This document shows positions 25,212-33,061 of a stretch of 46,451 bases of DNA, piece after piece. The translations under genes and the position numbers were made by a program. Where the stretch lies: positions 1 through 46,451 of the forward strand of contig CATNCP010000024.1 in the NCBI GenBank assembly GCA_950096615.1, given 5' to 3'. The notes beneath the pieces are model-generated. The model saw nothing but the letters and a program-made list of their open reading frames with translations, did no database searches and had not been told where the DNA came from. This DNA comes from an uncultured Kangiella sp. GTDB taxonomy: Bacteria; Pseudomonadota; Gammaproteobacteria; Enterobacterales; Kangiellaceae. Within the stretch, counting starts at the first letter, position 1. Every line of letters starts with the position of its first letter.

Positions 25212-26042
25212 ATGATAGAAACAGACGCATCGAATATAGAAATACAGGTCTCGGTCGCATCTTCAGAGCAAAACCCGCTTGAATTATTAGCTTCTGCGAG
25301 CGGTTTGTCAAAGCAGAAAGTAAAAGATGCGATGGCTAAAGGTGCTGTTTGGCTGTCGAAAAATAAGAAAAAGACCGGAACTGCGCGACCTATACGCCGT
25401 AAGAACAGCAAAATTAAAGAAGGTGATCAGCTGTTTTTATATTACAACGAAAAAGTGTTAGGCGAAACGGTTGAGATGCCGGAGCTAGTCGCTGATGAGG
25501 GTGATTATTCGGTGTGGAATAAACCTTACGGGGTTTGGGCGCAAGGTTCTAAATGGGGCGATCATTGCTCGATTGGCCGATTAGTAGAGCAATACTTTGA
25601 TTATAATCGCCAAACTTATGTTGTGCACCGGCTGGACCGAGCAGCATCGGGATTGATGGTAGTGGCGCATAACAAGAAAGCGGCTGCTGCCCTATCCCAG
25701 CTCTTTGCTAAACGTGAAGTTGAGAAAACTTACCAAGCCCAAATCGTCGGCCGATTGCCAGAGTCCCAAGTCACCATAGATAAGGCTATTGACGGCAAGC
25801 CGGCTAAAAGTCATGCCAGTGAATTGAGTTCTGACGCTACCAGCAGTTTGGTGGAAGTCAGGATTGAAACGGGTCGAAAACATCAAATCAGAAAGCATTT
25901 AGCCAGCTTGGGTTGCCCGATAGTGGGGGACCGGATGCATGGCAACGCAGAGGGAAAAGACGATAACTTGCAGCTAAAAGCTGTTAAATTGACATTTAAA
26001 TGCCCTGTTTCGGACAAGTCAAAGAATTACAGCTTGGTTTGA
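25212..26042 (+). CDS. RluA-family RNA pseudouridine synthase
   Basis: 276 residues. An N-terminal S4-like segment (about 20-80, VKDAMAKGAVWLSKNKKK) is followed by the RluA catalytic domain. The catalytic Asp is in VHRLDRAASGLMV (near 141), and ETGRKHQIRKHLASLGCPIVGD is the second family motif. It converts specific uridines in rRNA or tRNA to pseudouridine. It does not match RluC or RluD closely enough by eye to name the target site. It is followed one base later by the glycosylase-like gene, so the two form an operon. Confidence 0.88.
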   Translation: MIETDASNIEIQVSVASSEQNPLELLASASGLSKQKVKDAMAKGAVWLSKNKKKTGTARPIRRKNSKIKEGDQLFLYYNEKVLGETVEMPELVADEGDYSVWNKPYGVWAQGSKWGDHCSIGRLVEQYFDYNRQTYVVHRLDRAASGLMVVAHNKKAAAALSQLFAKREVEKTYQAQIVGRLPESQVTIDKAIDGKPAKSHASELSSDATSSLVEVRIETGRKHQIRKHLASLGCPIVGDRMHGNAEGKDDNLQLKAVKLTFKCPVSDKSKNYSLV

Positions 26043-26043
26043 T

Positions 26044-26664
26044 ATGAGTCTGTTAGAAGACAAAGTTCGGGCTTGTACACTGTGTGATGATTTGCCACTA
26101 GGGCCAAAGCCGATATTTCAATTCAGCCCCAACGCAAGAATTTTAATTGCTGGTCAAGCGCCTGGGCAGGTGACACATAAAAAAGGGCGCCCTTTTGATG
26201 ATGCAAGCGGTGTTCGGCTACGTGAGTGGCTGGGGTTAACCGAAGAGACCTTCTACGACCCCAGTATATGTGCGATTCTTCCCATGGGGTTTTGTTATCC
26301 CGGTAAAGGGAAATCAGGTGACCTCCCTCCTCGCCCAATCTGCGCTGAAACCTGGCAGCATAAACTGTTGGGACAACTGAAAGACTTGGAATTGGTGGTG
26401 GTTATTGGACAATATGCCTTACAGTGGCACCTTGGAATAAAAAAATCACAAGCGATAACACCTATTGTAAAAGACTGGACAAAATATCGGGAGCTAGAGG
26501 TTAAAAGTAGTGAAAATGTCGATAATGGTATCGAAAAAGCAGTAACTTACTTTCCCCTGCCCCACCCTAGCCCACGTAATAATATTTGGCTAAAAAAGAA
26601 TCCTTGGTTCGAGGAAAAGTTACTGCCTAACTTGAAAGAAACTGTGGCTAAGGCTCTGCTTTAA
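26044..26664 (+). CDS. Uracil-DNA-glycosylase superfamily protein
   Basis: 206 residues. The UDG-type active-site motifs are LIAGQAPGQVTHKKGRPFDDASG (motif A, near 36) and PLPHPSPRNN (motif B, near 174). CTLCDDLPLG near the N terminus has two Cys (CxxC), but the full four-Cys iron-sulfur set of family 4/5 enzymes is not obvious (Cys also at about 77, 85 and 99). It probably removes uracil or other damaged bases from DNA, or is a paralogue of unproven activity. It overlaps the convergent DUF1415 gene by 17 bases. Confidence 0.8.
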   Translation: MSLLEDKVRACTLCDDLPLGPKPIFQFSPNARILIAGQAPGQVTHKKGRPFDDASGVRLREWLGLTEETFYDPSICAILPMGFCYPGKGKSGDLPPRPICAETWQHKLLGQLKDLELVVVIGQYALQWHLGIKKSQAITPIVKDWTKYRELEVKSSENVDNGIEKAVTYFPLPHPSPRNNIWLKKNPWFEEKLLPNLKETVAKALL

Positions 26665-27208
26665 AAGATTTCTTTAAGATATCGGTGAATACTGCTACAC
26701 CTTTTTCGCGAGCCAGTTTGACGTTATTGTCAGGAATAGACTCTGGGTCATCGTAGTTTTCTAATGCCTGATCTAGGCTGGCTTCACGCAAAATATGTAA
26801 CATTGGATAGGGTGAGCGGTTGGTGTAGTTAGCGGGATCATCAATATCCAGTCCGTCAAAACAATAGTCTGGGTGGAAAGTAGCGATTTGATAAACTCCG
26901 CTGTATTCCAGTCGCTCGAGCAGCTGGTTACTGTAATCCACTAAATCAAGGTAATCATCAAAGGACTGAAAGCCTTGAGGAAGGATGATTAAAGTGGTTT
27001 CTTTGCTTGGGTTATGATCAAGGACAGTTAACTCATCCACTAACTCATAAAGCACCGGTTCGATGCTATTCGACGACGATACCGTGTAATTAATGGTGTT
27101 TCGGACAAATTCGCGACGTGCAAAAGGGCAAAAGTTATAACCAATGACCGTTTGCGATAGCCAATAACGGACGCTGGCGATGATATTGTTGATTGGAAGA
27201 TCGACCAT
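26648..27208 (-). CDS. DUF1415 family protein
   Basis: 186 residues matching DUF1415: IGYNFCPFAR near 22-31 and TFHPDYCFDG near 107-116, each with a Cys that could bind metal or be redox-active, then NRSPYPMLHILRE. No enzymatic function is established for the family. No signal peptide, so it is cytoplasmic. Its 3' end overlaps the convergent UDG-like gene by 17 bases. Confidence 0.88.
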   Translation of the reverse strand: MVDLPINNIIASVRYWLSQTVIGYNFCPFARREFVRNTINYTVSSSNSIEPVLYELVDELTVLDHNPSKETTLIILPQGFQSFDDYLDLVDYSNQLLERLEYSGVYQIATFHPDYCFDGLDIDDPANYTNRSPYPMLHILREASLDQALENYDDPESIPDNNVKLAREKGVAVFTDILKKSFKAEP

Positions 27209-27298
27209 TGGAGTCTTTTTTCGTAGAATTGAGGAGATTGTAGCAGATTAACGAGTTATCTGCTGACAATAACGCGCTGTGTTTATAGTGCTGTAGCC

Positions 27299-27637
27299 TT
27301 ACTCTAAATAAGGTTTTATGTCGTCGGGAATAGGCATGGTTTTGAAAGGGGACACATTTGCGCCACCAGTGTTGCCGGTAGGGTACTTTCCGATTAATGA
27401 GCCAGCAGAACCGATAATTCTAACGATTTGCCCGGTAATTTCACGAAAACTTCTTGTCTTTAGACCGACTCTGAGCATCCAGTAATGACTTTTCACATGA
27501 CGCCAATAATGGGGCTGGCCTAATATATGGGCGCGTTCGAAATGATGGAATGCGGTGTAAAACTCTTTATTATCAAAGAATTGAATACCTTTTGAGAGCT
27601 CTTCTTCAAACTTGGCTTTGAGGGTCATTGGTAGCAT
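27299..27637 (-). CDS. DUF3703 family protein
   Basis: 112 residues, a helical protein. FHHFERAHILGQPHYWRHVKSHYWMLR followed by a C-terminal GKYPTGNTGGANVSPFKTMPIPDDI is the DUF3703 signature. Function unknown. In other bacteria the family often occurs near metal-stress or transport genes, but nothing here supports that. An ATG three codons downstream (27,628) is an equally good start. Confidence 0.85.
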   Translation of the reverse strand: MLPMTLKAKFEEELSKGIQFFDNKEFYTAFHHFERAHILGQPHYWRHVKSHYWMLRVGLKTRSFREITGQIVRIIGSAGSLIGKYPTGNTGGANVSPFKTMPIPDDIKPYLE

Positions 27638-27678
27638 TAGTTTACCCTGAGAGAACTGTAGTTCTGTGGCTTAGTAGT

Positions 27679-27708
27679 TTGACAGACTAGTTGGTTTGTT
27701 ATTAAATA
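27679..27708 (+). promoter_or_regulatory. Predicted promoter of the RND-LolA-TetR operon
   Basis: TTGACA (27,679-27,684) and TAAATA (27,703-27,708) separated by 18 bases. The -10 box lies inside the palindrome at 27,696-27,712. Confidence 0.55.
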
Positions 27709-27712
27709 ACAA
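27696..27712. promoter_or_regulatory. Perfect palindrome, candidate TetR operator
   Basis: TTGTTAT-TAA-ATAACAA, 7-base perfect arms around a 3-base centre, covering the predicted -10 box. The operon ends with a TetR-family gene, so autorepression by that protein is the simplest reading. Confidence 0.55.
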
Positions 27713-27790
27713 CATATTTTTAATGACTGATCGACCTTTGCACGATGGCTGGTACAGCAAACCAGCAGTGTGCAGGGGAGAGGGAATATC

Positions 27791-30379
27791 ATGTCGACTG
27801 GTAACACAGATCCAAACAACAAGACTCAAAACAGTAACACGTCAAAAAGCCCAGCTCACAACCAGAACAGCGGCACTGTGAAGTTTGGTCGTTTCGTTGT
27901 TAATCATCCTTGGCTTGTGCTGTTAGCATCACTTGCATTGCTGTTTGCGGCGATGTTTGGGGCGAAGTATTTAGTCATAAAGCCAGATTATAGGGTGTTT
28001 TTCGCCGAAGATAACCCACAGTTAGTGGCTTTTGACCACATACAAGACACCTATGACAAAGCTGACAATGTCATGATGGTGTTAACCCCGAAAGAAGGTG
28101 AAGTCTTTAGAAAGGATACGCTTAAGACCATCCAGTGGTTAACGGAGCAGGCGTGGCATGTGCCTTATTCCACTCGCGTCGATTCAGTAACCAATTATCA
28201 GCATACTTGGGTGACGCCTGAGGATGAAGATTATATGTTGGTGGGTGCTTTATTGTGTGTGCCAGCGAAATCTGCCGACTTTGATAGTACCTGTGAACAT
28301 GAGTCAGCCACACCGGAAGTGATTGATGGTTTATCTCAGCGAGACTTAGATCGGTTAGAGAATATTGTCAAAACCGAGCCTCAAGTGGTTAATCGTATGA
28401 TTAATCCAGAGGGAACCGTTACAGCGGTTAATATCACGGTCCAAATGCCGGATGACAAGGACTTAGAAGGACTAGAGGGCGACGAGCTTGCTCAGAAAAA
28501 GACAGAAATTCTAACAGCAGGCCAAATCGTTGCGGATTATGTGCGCGACTTACAGGCACAAGTTGAAGAGCGTAATCCGAACCTTGAAGTCCGCCTCACT
28601 GGCGTAGTCATGATGAATACCGCGTTCGCGGAAACTGGCCTTGGCGACATGATGACGCTGACCCCAATCATGCTGTTGCTAGTCATCCCGCTGGCGTTGT
28701 TTTTCATGGTGCGAAGTATCAGCGGTACTATTGGTAGTGTATTGATCATTATCTTCTCTATTGCTGGCGCTATGGGTATGGAAGGGTGGTTAGGCATCTT
28801 CCTAACCGCGCCAGTGTTCTCAGTGCCAACGGTGGTGGCGACCATGGCGGTGGCGGATTCGGTGCATCTGCTGGTGACCTACATGCAGAATCTGCGCAAC
28901 GGTTTGGACAAAAAAGACGCCATGGTAGAAAGTATTCGTATTAATATGATGCCGATCTTTTTGACCAGTATTACCACGGTGATTGGCTTCTTAACCATGA
29001 ACTTTAGTGACGTACCGCCATTAAGAGACTTGGGTAATGTAGTGGCGATGGGCGTTACATTTGCCTTCATTTTCTCGATAACGTTTTTACCAGCCTTTAT
29101 TACGCTGTTACCCACGAAAGTTCCGAGTGCGCGTTCGGCGAAACATGAAAAAATGGATCAATTTGCCGACTTTGTGGTGGCAAAACGCAAAATGTTGCTA
29201 CCGGTGATGGCGGTGATTTGTGTTGGCGTTATCGCCTTCTTACCGAAAAACGAATTGAACGACGAGTTTGTTAAGTACTTCGACGAAACTATCGATTTCC
29301 GCGTCGACTCGGACTACACCGCTGAAAACCTGACTGGCTTGTATACCATGTTTTACGCGGTGCAAAGCGGTAAAGAAAACGGTATTCATGAGCCACAATT
29401 CATGTCGACCTTACAAGAGTTCGTAGAGTTTGCGGAATCGCAACCTGAAGTGATTCACGTGCAAAGTTATACCGACGTCATGAAGCGTTTAAATAAAAGT
29501 ATGAACGCTGATCGCGATGAGTGTTATGCCTTGCCAGAGGCAAGTTTAGAGGAAAACTGTAATGAGGTTCTAAAAGAGCCGGAAGAGGGCACGGATCTTA
29601 ATACGCGAATTCGAGAGCTAACGGCGCAATTTACCTTGATGTATGAAATGTCTTTACCTAAAGGTATGGATTTAAATAATCAGGTTAGTAGCGATAAGGG
29701 TGGTACTAGAATTCAGATAGCCTTGCATAACTTATCGAGCGTAGAAGTATTAGCGCTAGAAGAAACATTCGCCCAGTGGTTTGAGGAAAACGCACCTCAA
29801 TATGAGGTTCAAGGATCAAGTCCTGCGGTGATGTTTGCTCATGTTGGGCAAAATAATATTTATTCGATGCTGGAAGGCACGGCCTGGGCATTGGTTTTGA
29901 TCTCCTTGTTATTAATCTTTGCATTACGATCATTAAAGCTGGGTTTATTGAGCCTCATTCCAAATATTGTCCCTATGGCTGTGGCGTTCGGTATTTGGGC
30001 TATTTTCCAAGGGCAGGTTGGCATGGGCTTATCGGTCGTAACCGGCATGACGTTGGGTATTGTGGTCGATGATACGGTGCATTTCCTGAGCAAGTATTTG
30101 CGAGCTAGACGCGAGAAAGGTTTGGATTCGCATGAGGCCGTGAAGTATGCCTTCCAAACAGTGGGTATGGCACTAACAGTGACCACCATTGTCTTAGTAT
30201 TAGGTTTCTTAGTGTTAGGCATGTCGCACTATGTGATGAATAGCCACATGGGAATTTTGACGGCAATAACGTTAGCAGCAGCGCTCATTATCGACTTTTT
30301 ATTATTGCCGCCGTTGCTAATGTTGCTTGAACCAAAAAAGAAAAACAAACGAATTAATTCATTGAAAACAATCGATTAG
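27791..30379 (+). CDS. RND/MMPL-family exporter
   Basis: About 862 residues, COG1033-type. A first membrane helix (about 37-58) is followed by a periplasmic loop, a bundle at about 285-445, a second helix near 467, a second large loop and a bundle at about 700-855. VATMAVADSVHLLVTYM and GMTLGIVVDDTVHFLSKYL are the paired motifs with proton-relay Asp. I choose the ATG at 27,791 because GGGGAGAGGG lies 6-7 bases upstream; the GTG at 27,770 has none. It probably moves lipids or hydrophobic compounds to the outer membrane with the LolA-like protein encoded 9 bases downstream. Substrate unknown. Confidence 0.88.
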   Translation: MSTGNTDPNNKTQNSNTSKSPAHNQNSGTVKFGRFVVNHPWLVLLASLALLFAAMFGAKYLVIKPDYRVFFAEDNPQLVAFDHIQDTYDKADNVMMVLTPKEGEVFRKDTLKTIQWLTEQAWHVPYSTRVDSVTNYQHTWVTPEDEDYMLVGALLCVPAKSADFDSTCEHESATPEVIDGLSQRDLDRLENIVKTEPQVVNRMINPEGTVTAVNITVQMPDDKDLEGLEGDELAQKKTEILTAGQIVADYVRDLQAQVEERNPNLEVRLTGVVMMNTAFAETGLGDMMTLTPIMLLLVIPLALFFMVRSISGTIGSVLIIIFSIAGAMGMEGWLGIFLTAPVFSVPTVVATMAVADSVHLLVTYMQNLRNGLDKKDAMVESIRINMMPIFLTSITTVIGFLTMNFSDVPPLRDLGNVVAMGVTFAFIFSITFLPAFITLLPTKVPSARSAKHEKMDQFADFVVAKRKMLLPVMAVICVGVIAFLPKNELNDEFVKYFDETIDFRVDSDYTAENLTGLYTMFYAVQSGKENGIHEPQFMSTLQEFVEFAESQPEVIHVQSYTDVMKRLNKSMNADRDECYALPEASLEENCNEVLKEPEEGTDLNTRIRELTAQFTLMYEMSLPKGMDLNNQVSSDKGGTRIQIALHNLSSVEVLALEETFAQWFEENAPQYEVQGSSPAVMFAHVGQNNIYSMLEGTAWALVLISLLLIFALRSLKLGLLSLIPNIVPMAVAFGIWAIFQGQVGMGLSVVTGMTLGIVVDDTVHFLSKYLRARREKGLDSHEAVKYAFQTVGMALTVTTIVLVLGFLVLGMSHYVMNSHMGILTAITLAAALIIDFLLLPPLLMLLEPKKKNKRINSLKTID

Positions 30380-30388
30380 GAGTAATTG

Positions 30389-31198
30389 ATGAAAAAGTTA
30401 ATGCTATTGGCCAGCTTGTTGTTAGCCAGTGTTATAGCGCAAGGTGATGATGCAAATAAGAAAATCGCCGATATAACGGATGCCAAAGCTAAAGGTCTAG
30501 AGGTCGCGAAAGCAATGAAAGCCCACAACACAGGCTGGGGCGACAGCGAAGCGAAAATGACCATGATATTGCGTGACAAAGGCGGCAACGAAACCGACCG
30601 TAAAGTTCGCGTTAAGAGTCTTGAGGTCGAGGGTGACGGCGATAAGGGCTTAAGTATTTTTGATGAACCTCGCGATGTAGAAGGTACTGCTTTTTTAACC
30701 TATTCGCATATCGAAGGTAATGATGACCAGTGGTTATATTTGCCGGCATTAAAACGTGTGAAGCGCATCTCTTCATCGAACAAATCAGGCCCTTGGATGG
30801 GAAGTGAGTTTGCGTATGAAGACTTATCGTCGTTTGAAGTAGAAAAGTATGATTACAAATTCTTACGTGAAGACGAGCTCGATGGCGAGAAAGTATATGT
30901 AGTGGAGTCATATCCAACCTATGACAATTCAGGTTATAGCAAAACTATCACTTGGGTTGACCAAGCTCATTTCCGTGTTCACCGCATTGAATTTTTTGAT
31001 GAAAAAGGTGATGCATTGAAAACAATGGATGTGTCAGAGTTTAAACAATACCTCGATAAATACTGGCGTGGGCACAAGCAGGTCATGACAAACCACCAGA
31101 CCGGTAAAAGCACTGTAGTAAAATGGAGCGACTACGAATTTAACACTGGTCTTGATGAGAATGACTTTAACAAGAGCAGTTTGAAAAGAGCCCGTTAA
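30389..31198 (+). CDS. LolA-like outer-membrane lipoprotein-sorting protein
   Basis: 269 residues from the ATG at 30,389 (AGGAG 6 bases upstream). It has a signal peptide (hydrophobic 4-17) without a lipobox. The mature protein fits the LolA-like sorting family: NTGWGDSEAKMTMILRDKGGNE, FLTYSHIEGNDDQWLYLPALKRVKRISS and GSEFAYEDLSSFEVEKYDYKF are typical. It is probably the periplasmic partner of the exporter upstream. It joins the regulator gene through TAATG. Confidence 0.86.
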   Translation: MKKLMLLASLLLASVIAQGDDANKKIADITDAKAKGLEVAKAMKAHNTGWGDSEAKMTMILRDKGGNETDRKVRVKSLEVEGDGDKGLSIFDEPRDVEGTAFLTYSHIEGNDDQWLYLPALKRVKRISSSNKSGPWMGSEFAYEDLSSFEVEKYDYKFLREDELDGEKVYVVESYPTYDNSGYSKTITWVDQAHFRVHRIEFFDEKGDALKTMDVSEFKQYLDKYWRGHKQVMTNHQTGKSTVVKWSDYEFNTGLDENDFNKSSLKRAR

Positions 31199-31818
31199 TG
31201 AACGCTACTGTTGAGAAAACAGCTGTCAGGAATGCTGACGCAACCCGACAAAAGATTTTAGATGTGGCCTTTGAGGAAATTCTTCTTAAAGGCTACCAAG
31301 GTCTTCGTGTGGATGGTGTTCTTAAGAAAACCGCGCTGACTAAAGGCGCGTTTTATCATCACTTTGGGAGCAAGAAAGAGTTAGGACATGCAGTTATTGA
31401 GGAGGTATTGAGACCGTGGATTTATGAGCGTTGGATTACGCCATTACAAAATATCGATCACTCAATTGATGGCTTAATCGAACTGCTGAAAGAAGCCCGC
31501 GACGAAATGACGGCCTGTGAATTACATACGGGGTGTCCACTCAATAACCTAACCCAAGAAATGTCGCCACTTGATGAGTCCTTCAGAACGCGAATTGTCG
31601 CCATCTGGGATGAATGGCACCAAGCCCTAGCGGAAGTGCTAGAGCGCGGCCAACGACTTGAACAGGTCAAGTCTTCATTAAAACCAGAAAATGTAGCACG
31701 ATTTTTAATCGCAACCATGGAAGGTATTATTGGGCAATGTAAGTGTTATATGAGCGATGCCGCCTTTTATGATGCCGGCGAATGCCTGCAAGACTATTTA
31801 GAAAGTCTTAGAGCCTAA
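31198..31818 (+). CDS. TetR/AcrR-family transcriptional regulator
   Basis: 206 residues. N-terminal helix-turn-helix at about 15-62: ILDVAFEEILLKGYQGLRV and KTALTKGAFYHHFGSKKEL, the standard TetR pattern. The C-terminal ligand domain contains three Cys (TACELHTGC, GQCKC). It is the last gene of the operon and starts inside the stop of the preceding gene, so it is made together with the exporter it probably represses. The palindrome on the operon promoter is its likely operator. Confidence 0.9.
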   Translation: MNATVEKTAVRNADATRQKILDVAFEEILLKGYQGLRVDGVLKKTALTKGAFYHHFGSKKELGHAVIEEVLRPWIYERWITPLQNIDHSIDGLIELLKEARDEMTACELHTGCPLNNLTQEMSPLDESFRTRIVAIWDEWHQALAEVLERGQRLEQVKSSLKPENVARFLIATMEGIIGQCKCYMSDAAFYDAGECLQDYLESLRA

Positions 31819-31834
31819 GCAACCATAGTTAATA

Positions 31835-32419
31835 CTACCAGTCAGTTCCTTTCTCTTGCTTAAGTTCTTGGATTTTCTGCTTTACTTCTAATGGCTTTAA
31901 CTCAACACTAGCCGCTTCCTGCTCATCAAACCAGGCGAATAGCTCCTTTCTAACGCTGCGAGAACCTTTGAAGCAATACTTGGGATGCTTTACATATACA
32001 GACGGACTATGAATATTGCTGGGTGAATAGAAGAAACAGTAACTATAGTCATTTTTATTGATTTGGTACATGACTATAGGCCACATCACTAGCTTAGAAG
32101 CAACTGCGAGCATGCCAGAAATGGCAAAAATAATTCCTAATCGAGTTTTTAATTTTTGAGAGAAGTTTTCTCTAAAGTTAAATATGGTTATCAAGATAAG
32201 GCAAGTAAGACATGGCACTGAAAATAGCAGGAAAGGACCCATGCTCGTTGCTTCGACATAATAACTTCCGGTGCTTATGCGATGAAACATTTCGAAAGTG
32301 AAGTAATTTATTTTACTAACTGAGAAAACGATCATTGCGATATAGACAGGGATGAACAAGAGTAACAAAACTTTCATTTTGGGCGTTAATGGCTCACCAA
32401 ACTCCGTTTCCGTACTCAA
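31835..32419 (-). CDS. Small membrane protein, paralogue 2 (candidate immunity protein)
   Basis: 194 residues with three predicted membrane helices (about 17-36, 62-81 and 95-118). A soluble tail contains Cys128 and Cys149 in YSYCFFY and KYCFKGSRS, ending in PLEVKQKIQELKQEKGTDW. I do not recognise the family. It is clearly a paralogue of the gene 51 bases upstream: the last 70 or so residues are nearly identical, the membrane part is diverged. As the third gene of a unit beginning with a hydrophobic-core protein next to a T6SS, it may be a second immunity protein of changed specificity. A plain duplicated membrane protein is the alternative. Confidence 0.6.
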   Translation of the reverse strand: MSTETEFGEPLTPKMKVLLLLFIPVYIAMIVFSVSKINYFTFEMFHRISTGSYYVEATSMGPFLLFSVPCLTCLILITIFNFRENFSQKLKTRLGIIFAISGMLAVASKLVMWPIVMYQINKNDYSYCFFYSPSNIHSPSVYVKHPKYCFKGSRSVRKELFAWFDEQEAASVELKPLEVKQKIQELKQEKGTDW

Positions 32420-32470
32420 GATATAAACTCCATAAGATTTAGAATAGTAAGTTTAGATTAAAAGCGTTAC

Positions 32471-33061
32471 TTACCAGTCTGTCCCCTTTTTCTCTTTTAG
32501 TGCGTCGATCTTCTGCTTTACCTCTAATGGCGTTAATTCAACTCCGGCCACTTCCTGCTCATCAAACCACGCGAAAAGCTCCTTTTTAACGCTGCGAGAG
32601 CCTTTGAAGCAGTATTTTGTATCTTTCACATAAACAGGGGAGCTAAACATATTGCTGCCCGTATAGAAAAAACAATAGCTGTAGTTATGTTTATCTAATT
32701 GGTAGTTAATAATTGGCCACATAATTAAACTACAAGCAATTCCAATAAAAGCTATCACAGAGAATATTTTTGTAACCTTAGAAACCATTTTATAAGTTAG
32801 TTTATCCAATACCCTAAGGGCCATTAGATATATCAAGCAAAGAGCAATAAAGGCTCCGCTAATTAAAAATGCTCCAATCTTTGTTGCTTCAACGTAATAA
32901 CTACCACTAAGAACTCTTTTAAAGATATTAAAGGTAAGGTAATCAAGTTCACAAAAGGTAAAAACTGCCATTAAAAGTAAAGCAAAACTACAGGTAATAG
33001 CTCCAAGCTTTTCCATGTTAGATAGCTGAGGTAACTTTTGCTTGTCCTTGGGCGCTGTCAT
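32471..33061 (-). CDS. Small membrane protein, paralogue 1 (candidate immunity protein)
   Basis: 196 residues with three membrane helices (about 20-38, 62-84 and 98-118). A soluble tail holds Cys130 and Cys151, then ELFAWFDEQE and LEVKQKIDALKEKKGTDW. Its ATG overlaps the TGA of the preceding gene in ATGA, so the two are translationally coupled. This is the usual wiring of toxin and immunity genes. A multi-span inner-membrane immunity protein is what would be needed against a membrane-inserting toxin. The family is not recognised and the role is inferred from context. Confidence 0.62.
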   Translation of the reverse strand: MTAPKDKQKLPQLSNMEKLGAITCSFALLLMAVFTFCELDYLTFNIFKRVLSGSYYVEATKIGAFLISGAFIALCLIYLMALRVLDKLTYKMVSKVTKIFSVIAFIGIACSLIMWPIINYQLDKHNYSYCFFYTGSNMFSSPVYVKDTKYCFKGSRSVKKELFAWFDEQEVAGVELTPLEVKQKIDALKEKKGTDW

